Shown one piece after another: positions 1 through 8,855 of a DNA stretch of 64,000 bases. Every line of letters begins with the position of its first letter. Position 1 is the first letter of the stretch. Both the position numbers and the translations under genes were made by a program. Under the pieces are notes generated by a model. It was not told the DNA's origin and did not search any database. It saw nothing but the letters and a program-made list of their open reading frames with translations. This stretch comes from Psychrosphaera sp. F3M07 (GTDB lineage: Bacteria > Pseudomonadota > Gammaproteobacteria > Enterobacterales > Alteromonadaceae), in NCBI RefSeq assembly GCF_018860345.1, contig NZ_JAHKPJ010000025.1, positions 310,001-374,000 of the forward strand. The letters are read 5' to 3'.

Positions 1-2
1 AA

Positions 3-110
3 TCAAACACCCTAGCCTCAAAATCAATCAATTCAGAAGTAACCAACGCAGCCGTTGAATTAAAAGTACTTATTGAGCAAATGCGGGAACAAATTCAGAA
101 TATAGAGTAG
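3..110 (+). CDS. C-terminal end of a gene entering from the left (partial)
   Basis: An open frame enters from the window edge and stops with TAG at 108-110, giving about 35 residues ending in a Glu/Gln-rich amphipathic helix (VLIEQMREQIQNIE). A perfect hairpin follows 24 bp later, as expected at the end of a transcription unit. The fragment is too short to name a family. The helical tail could suit many proteins, including chemoreceptors. It is called partial because no start lies inside the window. Confidence 0.45.
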   Translation, partial: SNTLASKSINSEVTNAAVELKVLIEQMREQIQNIE

Positions 111-134
111 TGTTTATTCAGTAAGATTCACAAC

Positions 135-169
135 ATTCCAACTATTAGGTTTTTCCTAATAGTTGGAAT
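135..169 (+). terminator. Perfect 15-bp stem-loop
   Basis: ATTCCAACTATTAGG (135-149) and its exact reverse complement (155-169) flank a TTTTT loop. It sits just after the clipped gene ending at 110. It has no long T tract on either side, so it may act as an RNA 3'-end stabiliser rather than a classical intrinsic terminator. Confidence 0.55.
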
Positions 170-811
170 AAACAGTTAAATTTTCCAGCATAAAATCACA
201 CCTTATAAAACTGGTTACTAATTGGGTTACTAACTCATAAATCAGAGCCACTTTTATCGCTTAACTTACTGGTCTAATAAAGTATGTTTATAGTACTCTA
301 TGAGCTTATATAAACTATTAGTAATTAGTTTTTACATTACATTCACAAAATCAGTCAAGTTTAGTGCACCATTCAAGTTTTATTCACGAAATACTCACTG
401 GAATTAATAAAAACCTGCTTTGAGGTGGTGATGACGGTGTCAATTCACTACTTGAAGCAACTTGTCTCCTCATTTTGCTCACCACATTTGGGTTGGGAAT
501 TTGAGGAGAAAACTTGTGAGTAAAACCGATTAATCTAAACAGATTAAAGCCCTAGTTTATTTAGGCAACCATGCCTTTCAGAATGTCTATCCAAGTTTAT
601 ATATTGATATAAAATCCGCAGGTATTGCTAATACAGCTATTACTACTTCTCAAGTTCTAAATTTACTGCGTAGTAACTAACTAGATCACCCGCCAAAGTG
701 CGCTTTAATGAAATAAATTAATCGCTGGTGAACTAACAGAACCGAAAAGGCCTACTATTAAATAAGAAAGCCACGATTTCTTAAGTGATTTCCCTGTTAT
801 TACGAACAATA
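170..811. other. Long AT-rich region without an intact gene
   Basis: Apart from the possible remnant at 516-680, no credible gene is seen on either strand. Short open frames are broken by stops in all directions, consistent with decayed accessory DNA upstream of the toxin-antitoxin pair. Confidence 0.6.
516..680 (+). pseudogene. Possible decayed small gene with an in-frame stop
   Basis: A GAGGAG ribosome-binding site (503-508) is well placed before GTG at 516. The frame is interrupted by TAA at 531-533 after five codons, then stays open to TAA 678-680 and reads as a plausible protein (KQIKALVYLGNHAFQNVYPS and onward to LLRSN). No family is recognised. The good Shine-Dalgarno followed by an early stop suggests a remnant, but chance cannot be excluded in AT-rich DNA. 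Confidence 0.25.
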
Positions 812-831
812 GTTCACCACTTCTAGTGAAC
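812..831. promoter_or_regulatory. HipB-type operator, copy 1
   Basis: This is an imperfect palindrome, GTTCACCACTTCTAGTGAAC. It shares the TTCAC...GTGAA arms with three more copies between here and the antitoxin gene start at 999. HipB-family antitoxins bind several such palindromes as dimers and bend the promoter DNA. Assignment to the adjacent antitoxin is inferred from position and copy number. Confidence 0.6.
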
Positions 832-853
832 AATTATTAAGTTACTACTGCGA

Positions 854-889
854 TAGCTTATATTCACCAATTATAGTGAATATAAGCTA
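854..889. promoter_or_regulatory. HipB-type operator, copy 2, in a 36-bp palindrome
   Basis: A 36-bp near-perfect palindrome with 14-bp matching outer arms is centred between 871 and 872. Its core ATTCACCAATTATAGTGAAT matches the other three operator copies. This longest copy may be the highest-affinity site or a cruciform-prone element. Confidence 0.6.
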
Positions 890-911
890 ACTTATGCTTA
901 CCACTTAATTT

Positions 912-931
912 ATTCATCTATAATGGTGAAT
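912..931. promoter_or_regulatory. HipB-type operator, copy 3
   Basis: ATTCATCTATAATGGTGAAT is the third palindrome of the set. It lies immediately upstream of the predicted -35 hexamer at 937, so a bound repressor dimer would abut RNA polymerase. Confidence 0.55.
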
Positions 932-936
932 ATTTA

Positions 937-964
937 TTGCTAATGTTACTATTGACAATATAAT
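937..964 (+). promoter_or_regulatory. Predicted hipBA promoter
   Basis: The -35 TTGCTA (937-942) is separated by 16 bp from a perfect -10 TATAAT (959-964). Operator copies 3 and 4 flank and overlap it, the usual layout for toxin-antitoxin autorepression. Confidence 0.5.
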
Positions 965-981
965 CACTATTAGTGGTGAAT
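962..981. promoter_or_regulatory. HipB-type operator, copy 4, overlapping the -10/+1 region
   Basis: A weaker palindrome (ATCACTATTAGTGGTGAAT core) overlaps the end of the predicted -10 box and the likely transcription start. Occupancy here would block initiation directly. Confidence 0.5.
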
Positions 982-998
982 AATTAGGTACTATCAAT

Positions 999-1289
999 AT
1001 GGCTAATCGAGTTAAAGTTTCAGACATGCCAAACTCTGCATACATAGAAGATGCAGAAGTACTAGGTAAGCTAGTCAAAGCAAAACGAACAAAGCTGAAT
1101 ATGAAGCTAGCAGACTGCGCAGCGCTATGTGGAGTCGGTATAAATACTCTATCACGTATTGAAAACGGTAATGCAAATTGTACTTTGTCCGCAGTGTTTT
1201 CTGTTTTACAAGGGTTAGGGATAAAGCTAATAACAAAAGAGCTACTAACTCCCAACTCTAATTCTATAGCTGATAACGAGTGGGTCTAA
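999..1289 (+). CDS. hipB: HipB-like XRE-family antitoxin and autorepressor
   Basis: This 96-residue protein carries a Cro/C1-type helix-turn-helix over about residues 23-75. The recognition region reads AALCGVGINTLSRIENGNAN, as in HipB proteins. It should neutralise the downstream HipA kinase and bind the four palindromes at 812-981 to repress its own operon. ATG 999 is preceded by a weak AGG about ten bases upstream. The stop TAA (1287-1289) lies three bases before the toxin start, so the two are translationally coupled. The N-terminal 20 residues are an extension seen in some HipB homologues. Name based on fold and context; confidence is high for the family and good for the role. Confidence 0.88.
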   Translation: MANRVKVSDMPNSAYIEDAEVLGKLVKAKRTKLNMKLADCAALCGVGINTLSRIENGNANCTLSAVFSVLQGLGIKLITKELLTPNSNSIADNEWV

Positions 1290-1292
1290 CTG

Positions 1293-2636
1293 ATGACTGA
1301 TAAATTAGATGCCTACAGCCTAAATGTAAAATTTGCGGAAAACGTTATCGGTGAACTTTCACTGAATAAGGAAACTGGCTTACCCAAACTAGAATACAAT
1401 CATGATTGGCAACAAAATGGTTTCGCCATATCTCCAAACCTAACTCTTGATAATAATCACGATAACACTGTTGCATATAACTTTCTTGATAATGCCTTAC
1501 CAGAAGGCAAAGCTCGATTACTCCTTGCAGAAAGGGCTGGAGTTTCAGAAAAGAATGTTTTCTCACAAATACGTGAAATAGGTGGCGATCTTTCAGGGGC
1601 AGTCACGTTTACGACTAACGGCATTGAACAGAATGTAAATGAAGCTGATGGTCCTGCTTTCAGATTACTCACTAAAGATGAGCTTGAAAGTAGACTAGAT
1701 ACTAAAGAAGATATAGGTCTATTAACCTGGGACGACAAGCCGAGGCTCAGTGTGGCGGGTGTACAGGATAAACTCAACGTCTTCATAAATGAAAATGACG
1801 AAATTGGTTTTGGTGACGGAACACTGTGCTCTACGCATATCTTAAAATTTGAAAAGAAACACTGTCTAAATCTAGTTCTCAACGAATACTTTTGTATGAA
1901 GCTATCCGCAGCAGTTGGCTTACCTACTGCTGAAGTCGAGTTTATTCGATTTGGAAAACACCCAGCGCTTATTGTTCATCGTTTTGATAGAAAATATGTC
2001 TCGGAGAAAAAACAAGTCTATAGGAGGCACGTCATTGACGGGTGCCAAGCTTTAAACTTGCCTAGGGATTTTAAATACGAACGAAATTTGGGTGATAACA
2101 GAGATGTACAGCATATTAGAGATGGTGTAAGCCTCACTAAATTATTTGAGTTCAGTAGAACAATGTCTTCTCCTGCTCAAAGCGCACAATGGCTAATCAA
2201 CTGGCAGTTATTTAATTTAATCATTAGTAATTATGATAGTCATGGCAAAAACGTATCACTGTTTTGGGGTAAGGATAATAGTAGTTTCACTCCTGCTTAT
2301 GACCTCGTAAATATTGCAATGTTTCCTCAATTTAAACATGTATTAGCCATGGCAATGGGAGATGAGTTTGACCCCAATGATATCAATGCTTATCAGTTAG
2401 CTGATTTTGCGGAAACTTGTGCAATAGATAAAAAATTATTGGCAAGATTACTTTCTAATTTAACTAAAAAAGTGCTGTCCACTTTAACAACTGAATCTTT
2501 TATTCAAACTCTAATCAAGACCAATGACTTTTCAGTAGAAGAACAGATATACCTATGTCAATTAAAAGACAATATTGTATCAAGAGCACAACATTTAGAC
2601 TCTCAAATTGCAATGATCTCGACAATAGAAGTATAG
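1293..2636 (+). CDS. hipA: HipA-family serine/threonine kinase toxin
   Basis: This 447-residue protein matches the length of classical single-chain HipA. The N-terminal subdomain (about 1-110) contains the LDNALPEGKARLLLAE and GGDLSGAV segments typical of the family. The Gly-rich segment RLSVAGVQDK (151-160) contains S153, equivalent to the autophosphorylated serine of E. coli HipA. The catalytic loop NYDSHGKN (313-320, D315) and metal-binding AYDLV (335-339, D337) are intact, so the kinase looks active. HipA kinases inhibit growth, classically by phosphorylating glutamyl-tRNA synthetase; the target here is unknown. It sits three bases after the antitoxin gene. All expected catalytic residues are present and no frameshift is seen. 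Confidence 0.92.
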   Translation: MTDKLDAYSLNVKFAENVIGELSLNKETGLPKLEYNHDWQQNGFAISPNLTLDNNHDNTVAYNFLDNALPEGKARLLLAERAGVSEKNVFSQIREIGGDLSGAVTFTTNGIEQNVNEADGPAFRLLTKDELESRLDTKEDIGLLTWDDKPRLSVAGVQDKLNVFINENDEIGFGDGTLCSTHILKFEKKHCLNLVLNEYFCMKLSAAVGLPTAEVEFIRFGKHPALIVHRFDRKYVSEKKQVYRRHVIDGCQALNLPRDFKYERNLGDNRDVQHIRDGVSLTKLFEFSRTMSSPAQSAQWLINWQLFNLIISNYDSHGKNVSLFWGKDNSSFTPAYDLVNIAMFPQFKHVLAMAMGDEFDPNDINAYQLADFAETCAIDKKLLARLLSNLTKKVLSTLTTESFIQTLIKTNDFSVEEQIYLCQLKDNIVSRAQHLDSQIAMISTIEV

Positions 2637-3015
2637 CTAGAGTTCATTTTGCTTTTAGCTGGAAATTACGGATTGAAAAAACAATCGGAGTGGCAATTTC
2701 ACTATTTCTGCATATCGGAGGTATGAAGCTTAAAGTTTAGAGTCTCTACAAAGAATAAATGAGCAGCTTAAATACTTATTTGTAAAATTGTTGTGCAAAG
2801 TGACATTGGTAACAATAAATACATTCAGAACTAACACACCTAAATACTCGAATATAACTTATTCTGTAACAACTCCCATTTACTATTAAAAACCCATATA
2901 TTAAGGATTAGGATATTTTTATTTCTATGTGTCTAGTAATTCTTTATTAAGTTTAATATATTCATAAAGTTAATAAAATTAAATGTCGGATTATGACATT
3001 TGACTAATCTAAAAT
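2637..3015. other. 379-bp intergenic region with one inverted repeat
   Basis: The stretch is AT-rich and has no open frame worth calling. Near its right end an inverted repeat ATGTC-N7-GACAT (2983-2999) lies about 30 bp before the lipase gene and could be an operator. No clear terminator follows hipA. Confidence 0.4.
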
Positions 3016-3027
3016 ATGGAGTCAAGG

Positions 3028-5343
3028 ATGACAATTAAACGCTTTATTCGTCTTGTATTTATAACTATTACTTTTTCTATTTTAATCGGTTGTGAATCTG
3101 GAAGCACTTCGGATGAAAAAGAAAAAAACAAAACACCGACAACCTCCAGTACTCAATCTTATTCTTTTACAGTCATTGACGGTTACTTACAATTCGCCAC
3201 TGTATGGTTAGACTTAAATAACAACGGTATTCTTGATACAGATGAACCTTCTGCTACTTCCCAAAAAAATGGTAAAGGAGTACTTACTCTATCTTCTGAA
3301 ATCACACCGGAAGATTATAATCTTATTGCGTATGCTGAAGCTGGCAAAACTTTCGATGAAAGTTTAAATAATTACATACAAAAAGATTTTTTATTAGCAT
3401 CTCCTAAGGGTGAACAATTCATTACCCCATTTACTACTCTGGTTTACTTAAAAACGAAACAATCCATTAGTAAAACTAGTGCAGTCTCACAAGTTAAATC
3501 AGAATTGCAACTGCAGTCTCATAACCTCTTAGTAGATTATATAGATACCAATGATTCTGTTCTTATGAATGTCGCGGAAGACTTGGTTCGACTTTCATTA
3601 ATGCCTGATTCAAAAGATACATTTAATAATTGGATAGACGATCCACACACTACGTTCGAAAATATACAACAATATTCAGCACTGAGTATTAAAGATGGAG
3701 ATAGAGTCAGAGTAATTAGAGATAGTAATAATGAATTGGCTAATGACTCTGATCTTGATGACATTGCAGACAATGAAGATCCTGACATAGATGGTGATTC
3801 AATAATAAATGATGAAGATGCATTTCCATTCGACTCTACCGAATCTTCAGACCTTGACAATGATGGTGTTGGTGATAACACCGATTTAGATATCGATGGT
3901 GATGGGATGATTAATGAGGAAGACAACGACCCTTTTTTAGCCGAATTCAATACTCTCCTAAATCCCGGCACTCTTATTTTATTTGAAACATATGAAGGTA
4001 ATATGGCTAAGGATCAATGGCAATATTTCACGGTTGCATCCCCTACTGACTTAATGCTTAAAATTTCCCTTTCTAATTTGACTGGTGATGCCGATTTATA
4101 TGTAAGCCAATCTAAATTCCCAACTAAATATGATTACCAATGCCGATCCAATTTGGCAAGCGATAAAAGCGAAATATGTATTGAGCGTGTAATAGAAAAT
4201 ACGTCATATTATATAGGTATATTGGCAAGAGAAGATTTAACTTTTAATTTGTTAGCCTTGACAGAATCTATTGTATACAAAAAAGCCATGTTGTTATTAC
4301 ATGGCTTAGCGTCGAGCCCTGAAACTTGGGACTCTATGATTAATGATGACAGCTTTTTTAATGGCAACTGCCAAATATTAACAACAGATAATTCTCCTTT
4401 ATCCCTAACTGAGCCTAACAAAGATGGTATTAGTTGTTTTAATTTGGAGTTTGGAGCATTTGACAGAGGCAGTGGTTATTCAGCAACCGGATTAGATAAC
4501 AAAGTATGTAATAATGTCGCAGGTTGTGATGGTGACTACACCACGTTCAAAGGACTGGGTATTGAAGTTGAAGCTGCCATTACTCGTATAATTGAACATT
4601 TAGGACAAGATACAAAAATATTTCTATTTGGCCATAGCCGTGGGGGGTTAGCAGCCCGTTCATATTTACAAAATACACAAACAACAAATAAACAGTTGGT
4701 AGAAGGCTTTGCTACAATAGGCACGCCACACCAAGGTTCACCACTAGGTAGATTTTATCAATATATGTATGAGAAGTGCATCCCTAAAAGTACTTATCGT
4801 CAAGATAACGGTAAATGTGAAGACGCTTGGGAAGTTATTGAAATGTTAAATGGTACAAGAACATACTTTGGATTTGATTTTGGACTGGAATATCAGATGG
4901 ACCTTCAGGCCCCAAGTGTCGGGTATCTATCTACAGATTCAACTGAAATATCAACACTAAATGAAAATTTACTGAGTCTAGAAGAATTGATAATAGGACA
5001 ATTATCATTTAGTGGCACAAAGTTTGGAATTTTAAGTAAAGATGCAGGTCTATCTGATTTTTATGATTTATATGCTTATCAATCATGGTTTTCTGGCGAC
5101 CATCCACATCCTGATACACTAACTTATATTGAAAATGGCCAAACAAGAGCCTCGTATGCTGGTGACGGTATAGTTCCGGTGTATAGCCAACAACTTAGTT
5201 TATTATTAGAGAATGAAAGTATCAAAGTCACAGCAGAAGGCATAAATAAAACAGCTAATATTTTACATACGGAAGAAACTTCACAAGTATCGGACATCAG
5301 TGGATTGTTTGAAGAGCTATATCAAAGTTTAGGGTGGAAATAA
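3028..5343 (+). CDS. Secreted lipase/esterase-like lipoprotein with Ca-binding repeats
   Basis: GGAG at 3018-3021 is well spaced for ATG 3028, which is preferred over the in-frame ATG at 3016. Numbering from 3016, the lipobox LIGC places the lipidated cysteine at 26. Residues 244-305 carry DxDxDGxxD-type thrombospondin-3-like calcium repeats. About 325-415 resembles a PPC beta-sandwich (QWQYFTV...GDADLYV). From 423 an alpha/beta hydrolase starts with LLLHGLAS, and the nucleophile elbow GHSRGG gives S541. Next is GTPHQGSPLG (569-578), and D717 (GDGIVP) and H751 are plausible triad partners. The product is probably a surface or periplasmic carboxylester hydrolase acting on lipids or esters; the substrate is unknown. 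The hydrolase part resembles PGAP1/triacylglycerol-lipase-type enzymes. A partner gene follows four bases after the stop. Confidence 0.78.
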   Translation: MTIKRFIRLVFITITFSILIGCESGSTSDEKEKNKTPTTSSTQSYSFTVIDGYLQFATVWLDLNNNGILDTDEPSATSQKNGKGVLTLSSEITPEDYNLIAYAEAGKTFDESLNNYIQKDFLLASPKGEQFITPFTTLVYLKTKQSISKTSAVSQVKSELQLQSHNLLVDYIDTNDSVLMNVAEDLVRLSLMPDSKDTFNNWIDDPHTTFENIQQYSALSIKDGDRVRVIRDSNNELANDSDLDDIADNEDPDIDGDSIINDEDAFPFDSTESSDLDNDGVGDNTDLDIDGDGMINEEDNDPFLAEFNTLLNPGTLILFETYEGNMAKDQWQYFTVASPTDLMLKISLSNLTGDADLYVSQSKFPTKYDYQCRSNLASDKSEICIERVIENTSYYIGILAREDLTFNLLALTESIVYKKAMLLLHGLASSPETWDSMINDDSFFNGNCQILTTDNSPLSLTEPNKDGISCFNLEFGAFDRGSGYSATGLDNKVCNNVAGCDGDYTTFKGLGIEVEAAITRIIEHLGQDTKIFLFGHSRGGLAARSYLQNTQTTNKQLVEGFATIGTPHQGSPLGRFYQYMYEKCIPKSTYRQDNGKCEDAWEVIEMLNGTRTYFGFDFGLEYQMDLQAPSVGYLSTDSTEISTLNENLLSLEELIIGQLSFSGTKFGILSKDAGLSDFYDLYAYQSWFSGDHPHPDTLTYIENGQTRASYAGDGIVPVYSQQLSLLLENESIKVTAEGINKTANILHTEETSQVSDISGLFEELYQSLGWK

Positions 5344-5347
5344 ACTT

Positions 5348-6376
5348 GTGAAAAAATCGACTATTATCTACTTTATTTCATTATTAATTATCTCTACTAT
5401 TCTATTTAAGGTCGTAACGCCTGAACGTACCGCAATTTCTGAAACAAAGGTAGATAAGAAAGTTAATACTTCACAATCCATTAATGTCAGTACCGCACCT
5501 ATAAGTAACAATCAAGATTCGAATAAATTAAACAATGAATCTGAACAGTTGTCTTCAAATGACAAACAGTTAAAAAATACAATTCGACTATTAAGTAATA
5601 TATACAATAATAAAACTGTCGATTTAAAAGTTGAAAAGTCACTACTAAAGTATTTAAAAGATACTGATAATGCTGAAATCTATCAGGTAATAATAGACAA
5701 TATACACAATGCTAATTTAGGAAATGAGAGTGACGATAGATTAGTTGAATATAGTTTAAGTTTATTAGCGGCTATCGATTCGACAAGGTCGGCACAAATT
5801 TTTTATGACTCTATTTCAACAGGTAAATGGCAAGGTTCAAACGCTATCTATACTGTAAGAAAATCCATTGAAAAGTTAGCTCGGACTCCAAACCACATAG
5901 AGTTAGTTCAAACAACATTTTCCAAAGTTTCCGAAGATAATCCATTCATTAATGAACTCGCAATCGCAATTGCAAAAAATGCAAAGAAAGAACAAATAGA
6001 CTATTTAATTGGCTATATTGATAACAAATCTGTGACCAAAAGTAACGCAGCCACTCGCGCTATGAACAAAATAAAAGCTGAACCTTTAGTCCCACATATA
6101 ATCAAATATATATCTGAAAATTCATCTATAGCTGTACAAAACACTGCCCTCAGTTCTTTAGCTAACATGGGACAATATGAAGCTACATCGGCGCTTATAA
6201 CTTGGAGTTCGAAACAAGATATAACATCATCAAATCAAGTCAAAGAACTATTTACAATTGCGCTTCGAAGAAGCTCCTCTACAACTAGGGCTATTGAAAA
6301 AGAATTAAGCTCTAAAGTATTTGTAAGTAACGACATTAAAAATGTAATTATTCAATTAACAAAAAATGATAATTAA
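5348..6376 (+). CDS. Membrane-anchored helical (HEAT-like) protein, partner of the lipase-like lipoprotein
   Basis: It has 342 residues and starts at GTG 5348, four bases after the hydrolase stop, so the two are co-transcribed. Residues 5-22 form a single N-terminal membrane helix, followed by a Ser/Asn/Lys-rich linker to about 70. The rest is a regular series of helical hairpins with HEAT-like spacing (for example AIAIAKNAKKEQIDYLIGYI and ALSSLANMGQYEATSALITW). This anchor-linker-helical layout recalls lipase-specific foldases (Lif), which are also encoded directly after their lipase. However, no Lif signature was recognised, so a chaperone role is only an inference from position and shape. 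Confidence 0.6.
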   Translation: MKKSTIIYFISLLIISTILFKVVTPERTAISETKVDKKVNTSQSINVSTAPISNNQDSNKLNNESEQLSSNDKQLKNTIRLLSNIYNNKTVDLKVEKSLLKYLKDTDNAEIYQVIIDNIHNANLGNESDDRLVEYSLSLLAAIDSTRSAQIFYDSISTGKWQGSNAIYTVRKSIEKLARTPNHIELVQTTFSKVSEDNPFINELAIAIAKNAKKEQIDYLIGYIDNKSVTKSNAATRAMNKIKAEPLVPHIIKYISENSSIAVQNTALSSLANMGQYEATSALITWSSKQDITSSNQVKELFTIALRRSSSTTRAIEKELSSKVFVSNDIKNVIIQLTKNDN

Positions 6377-6704
6377 CCACAAAGCTGGATTTGACAAATT
6401 AAGACTCTTATAGTGATGAAGTACTTAGGTTTGACTACCTGCATTATCTCTGGCAATCGACCAAGTTACCATTTGAATTGAAGCAATAAATTGAACACAA
6501 AGCTTTATTTCCTCATAAGTGTATACACGTTTTATTTATAACAATGAGGTATGCTGGGTTAAATTAAGAGTGACAAAAATAGCATTTTTTACTCCACTGA
6601 TTGTACACTTGGTATGTAATGGCTTTTGAATAACCAGGCTGTGTGAAGTTTAACTAATTGTTTTTATCTAGGATCATTTGTCTTTTGAGTTTGGGAGAGT
6701 AGTT
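6377..6704. other. 328-bp intergenic region
   Basis: No intact gene is seen. A short coding-looking stretch (about 6415-6489, reading DEVLRFDYLHYLWQSTKLPF) ends in a stop and has no start, so it may be a relic. No convincing terminator follows the helical-protein gene. Confidence 0.35.
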
Positions 6705-8696
6705 ATGAATGTTTTGAGTTGGGGGTTTAGTGGGCTACTGATTTTATTATTGTGTTCTGGTTGCTCTGGTGGTTCTGAAGCAGATGACTTAGTAAATACT
6801 GATATCCCAGTAGAAGTTACCGACCCTGATACTGACTCAGACACTGATACTGACTCAGACACTGATACTGACCCAGATACTGATACTGACCCAGATACTG
6901 ATACCGACCCAGACCCAGACACTGATACTGACCCAGACCCAGACCCAGACACTGATACTGACCCAGACCCAGACACTGATACTGACCCAGACACTGATAC
7001 TAACCCAGATACTGATACCGACCCAGACACTGATACCGACCCAGACACTGATACCGACCCAGACACTACTTATTGGGAAGGTGAGTTAACCGAGGATACG
7101 ACTTGGTCTGGAGATATCCAAGCTGGCTTTGTGGTCATTCCTCAAGGTATTACGTTGACGATTGAACCCGGTAGCAAAGTTGCATTTCGTGCTAGTCGTG
7201 ATTATAAAAATCGCACTCCTGGGGGAATAGAAGTTCAAGGCGGGACTTTAAACGCTATTGGGACTGCACAACAACAAATTTTCTTTACTAGCGATTACCA
7301 GAAAATTGAAGGCGCTACTAAAGCCCTCAATGGAGATTGGGCTGGCATTACTATTGTTGATAGCACCAATTCTCGTATTGAATATGCAGTAGTCGAATTT
7401 GCTCACATAGGTGTATCACAATTTGATTCTAGTGCGGCCGTACGTTATTCGGTTATTCGCTGGAATAATGCAGAAGGATTATATGCTGAGCGTTCTTCAC
7501 CTACCTTTGAATACAATACGTTATACCAAAATGCTTACCACGAAATCGCCTTAGAACAAGATAATACTAACGTGCAAATCCACCATAATATCTTTAAGCA
7601 AGGATTTGTGGCTTTGCATGCCGAAAACTCTTCGGTAATAGCCACTAATAATTATTTTTCAGATTACGCAAGTCACCCCGTGACCGCGGGAATGTCATCA
7701 ACTTTGGAGCTGACAGATAATCACTTTTACATGTATCCAACTGAAGAGCACCTAGGTGGCGATTTAGAAAATGTCACCGTAACGGATTCAGGTTCAGTCA
7801 CGCAAAGACTGTCGAGTGGAACAGAACCAACTGAGGGGTTTGGTTATTCCATACCCGCTGATTATGAATTAGGTTATAAACCGGCTGAATTAGAAGATGA
7901 ATACCATTATACATATGACGAGCAAGACTCAACTCGAACGGTCATTCAAAGTTTAGGGCAAGGGTCTGATCTAAGTTTTGGATGGGCATTACATTTTGAT
8001 GGTACTTATTTATGGCGTTTCAGTTTGGGCTATGGCCAATGCAAACCTGTGGCAGAAAAAGAAACCGGTCTTGACTTAATTCGATTTGACCCAAAAACAG
8101 AAACCTTTATCCGCATTGCCACCCACTTTGCCGTTAACCCTAGGGGCTTAACCATTGCCAATGGTGCTTTCTATGTAAATGACTTTAGCGAGAAAAAGAT
8201 CTTTAAATTTTCAGTACCATCCGACCCTGTGGACTGTTTAAGAGAAGAAGCAACAGGAGAACAATCCGACACTCAAAAGGTAACACTTCTTGATGAAATA
8301 ACGATACCTGAAGCCGATAAAGGTGGCACTATGGGTCTAACCTTTGATGGCACCGATCTACTGTTAAGTGCACGAGACCAAACTCGACTTTACCGCTTAA
8401 ATTTAGAAGGTACTTTACAGCAAACCATTTCCTTACCGGATAACACCTTCACAGGCCAAGACATTACATGGCAAGACGGTCATTTATGGACGGTTGACTC
8501 GGGTGTAGGTTTGGGAAAATTTTCAATTGATGACACTTCAGCAACGTTAATTGGCAGTATTTACCCAGTGGCTAATGGCACTTGGGCAATGAGCAGCTCC
8601 AGCAATGGTCGTTTATGGACCTTACAAAAAACATGCGAATTATGGGACGACGACAAACTGTTTGAAATTCAACCTGAAACGCTAATATCTCCATAA
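6705..8696 (+). CDS. Lipoprotein with Asp-Pro/Thr repeats, a beta-helix and a propeller-like domain
   Basis: GGGAG (6693-6697) is seven bases before ATG 6705, so this start is preferred over the TTG at 6678; the protein is 663 residues. A lipobox (LLCSGC) sits near residue 19. Residues 40-120 are an acidic repeat built from DPDTDT/DPDPDTDT units, likely an extended calcium-binding stalk. About 122-360 looks like a right-handed parallel beta-helix (ITLTIEPGSKVAF...FNAYHEIAL-type turns, repeated Asn ladders), as in NosD/pectate-lyase-like folds. From about 400 to the end, repeated YLWRFSLG, GLTIANGAFYVNDF and GLTFDGTDLLLSA strands suggest a beta-propeller. The enzyme or adhesin role is not known. 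No catalytic motif of a named lyase family was recognised. Confidence 0.7.
   Translation: MNVLSWGFSGLLILLLCSGCSGGSEADDLVNTDIPVEVTDPDTDSDTDTDSDTDTDPDTDTDPDTDTDPDPDTDTDPDPDPDTDTDPDPDTDTDPDTDTNPDTDTDPDTDTDPDTDTDPDTTYWEGELTEDTTWSGDIQAGFVVIPQGITLTIEPGSKVAFRASRDYKNRTPGGIEVQGGTLNAIGTAQQQIFFTSDYQKIEGATKALNGDWAGITIVDSTNSRIEYAVVEFAHIGVSQFDSSAAVRYSVIRWNNAEGLYAERSSPTFEYNTLYQNAYHEIALEQDNTNVQIHHNIFKQGFVALHAENSSVIATNNYFSDYASHPVTAGMSSTLELTDNHFYMYPTEEHLGGDLENVTVTDSGSVTQRLSSGTEPTEGFGYSIPADYELGYKPAELEDEYHYTYDEQDSTRTVIQSLGQGSDLSFGWALHFDGTYLWRFSLGYGQCKPVAEKETGLDLIRFDPKTETFIRIATHFAVNPRGLTIANGAFYVNDFSEKKIFKFSVPSDPVDCLREEATGEQSDTQKVTLLDEITIPEADKGGTMGLTFDGTDLLLSARDQTRLYRLNLEGTLQQTISLPDNTFTGQDITWQDGHLWTVDSGVGLGKFSIDDTSATLIGSIYPVANGTWAMSSSSNGRLWTLQKTCELWDDDKLFEIQPETLISP
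6822..7065. repeat. Tandem repeat encoding DPDTDT
   Basis: About 240 bp of degenerate 12- and 18-bp units of the type CCAGACACTGATACTGAC encode the acidic stalk of the lipoprotein. Units differ mainly at third positions (ACT/ACC, GAT/GAC), so length variation by slippage is likely. The antisense frame reads SVSGSVSVSG and is a by-product of the repeat. Confidence 0.9.
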
Positions 8697-8855
8697 TTAA
8701 GTTATTTGGGAGTTGCGAAAGTAGCATTGTATTTGAAGCAAGAGATAGAACAGTTGCCAACAATGGGGGATTGGGTTTGATAGAACTAATTTTTAGTTGA
8801 TAACTGCATTCCGTTAAAGCAAACTGAGTTTGAGTATTAACATTGAGATATACAA

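Noticed and set aside
854-981. Palindromic repeats at regular spacing considered as a CRISPR array
   Set aside because: The repeats are only about 20 bp, imperfect, interspersed with AT-rich non-unique DNA, number four, and have no cas genes nearby; operators fit better.
2555-2740. Small open frame overlapping the end of hipA
   Set aside because: Most of it lies inside hipA in another frame, and it has no ribosome-binding site or family signature.
3016-3027. Upstream ATG as start of the lipase-like lipoprotein
   Set aside because: No Shine-Dalgarno precedes it; GGAG lies after it and is correctly spaced for ATG 3028.
6674-7066. Open frame on the minus strand encoding SVSGSVSVSG repeats
   Set aside because: It is the antisense reading of the GAC/GAT/ACT repeat that codes for the acidic stalk of the lipoprotein; it has no signal peptide or ribosome-binding site and is explained fully by the repeat.
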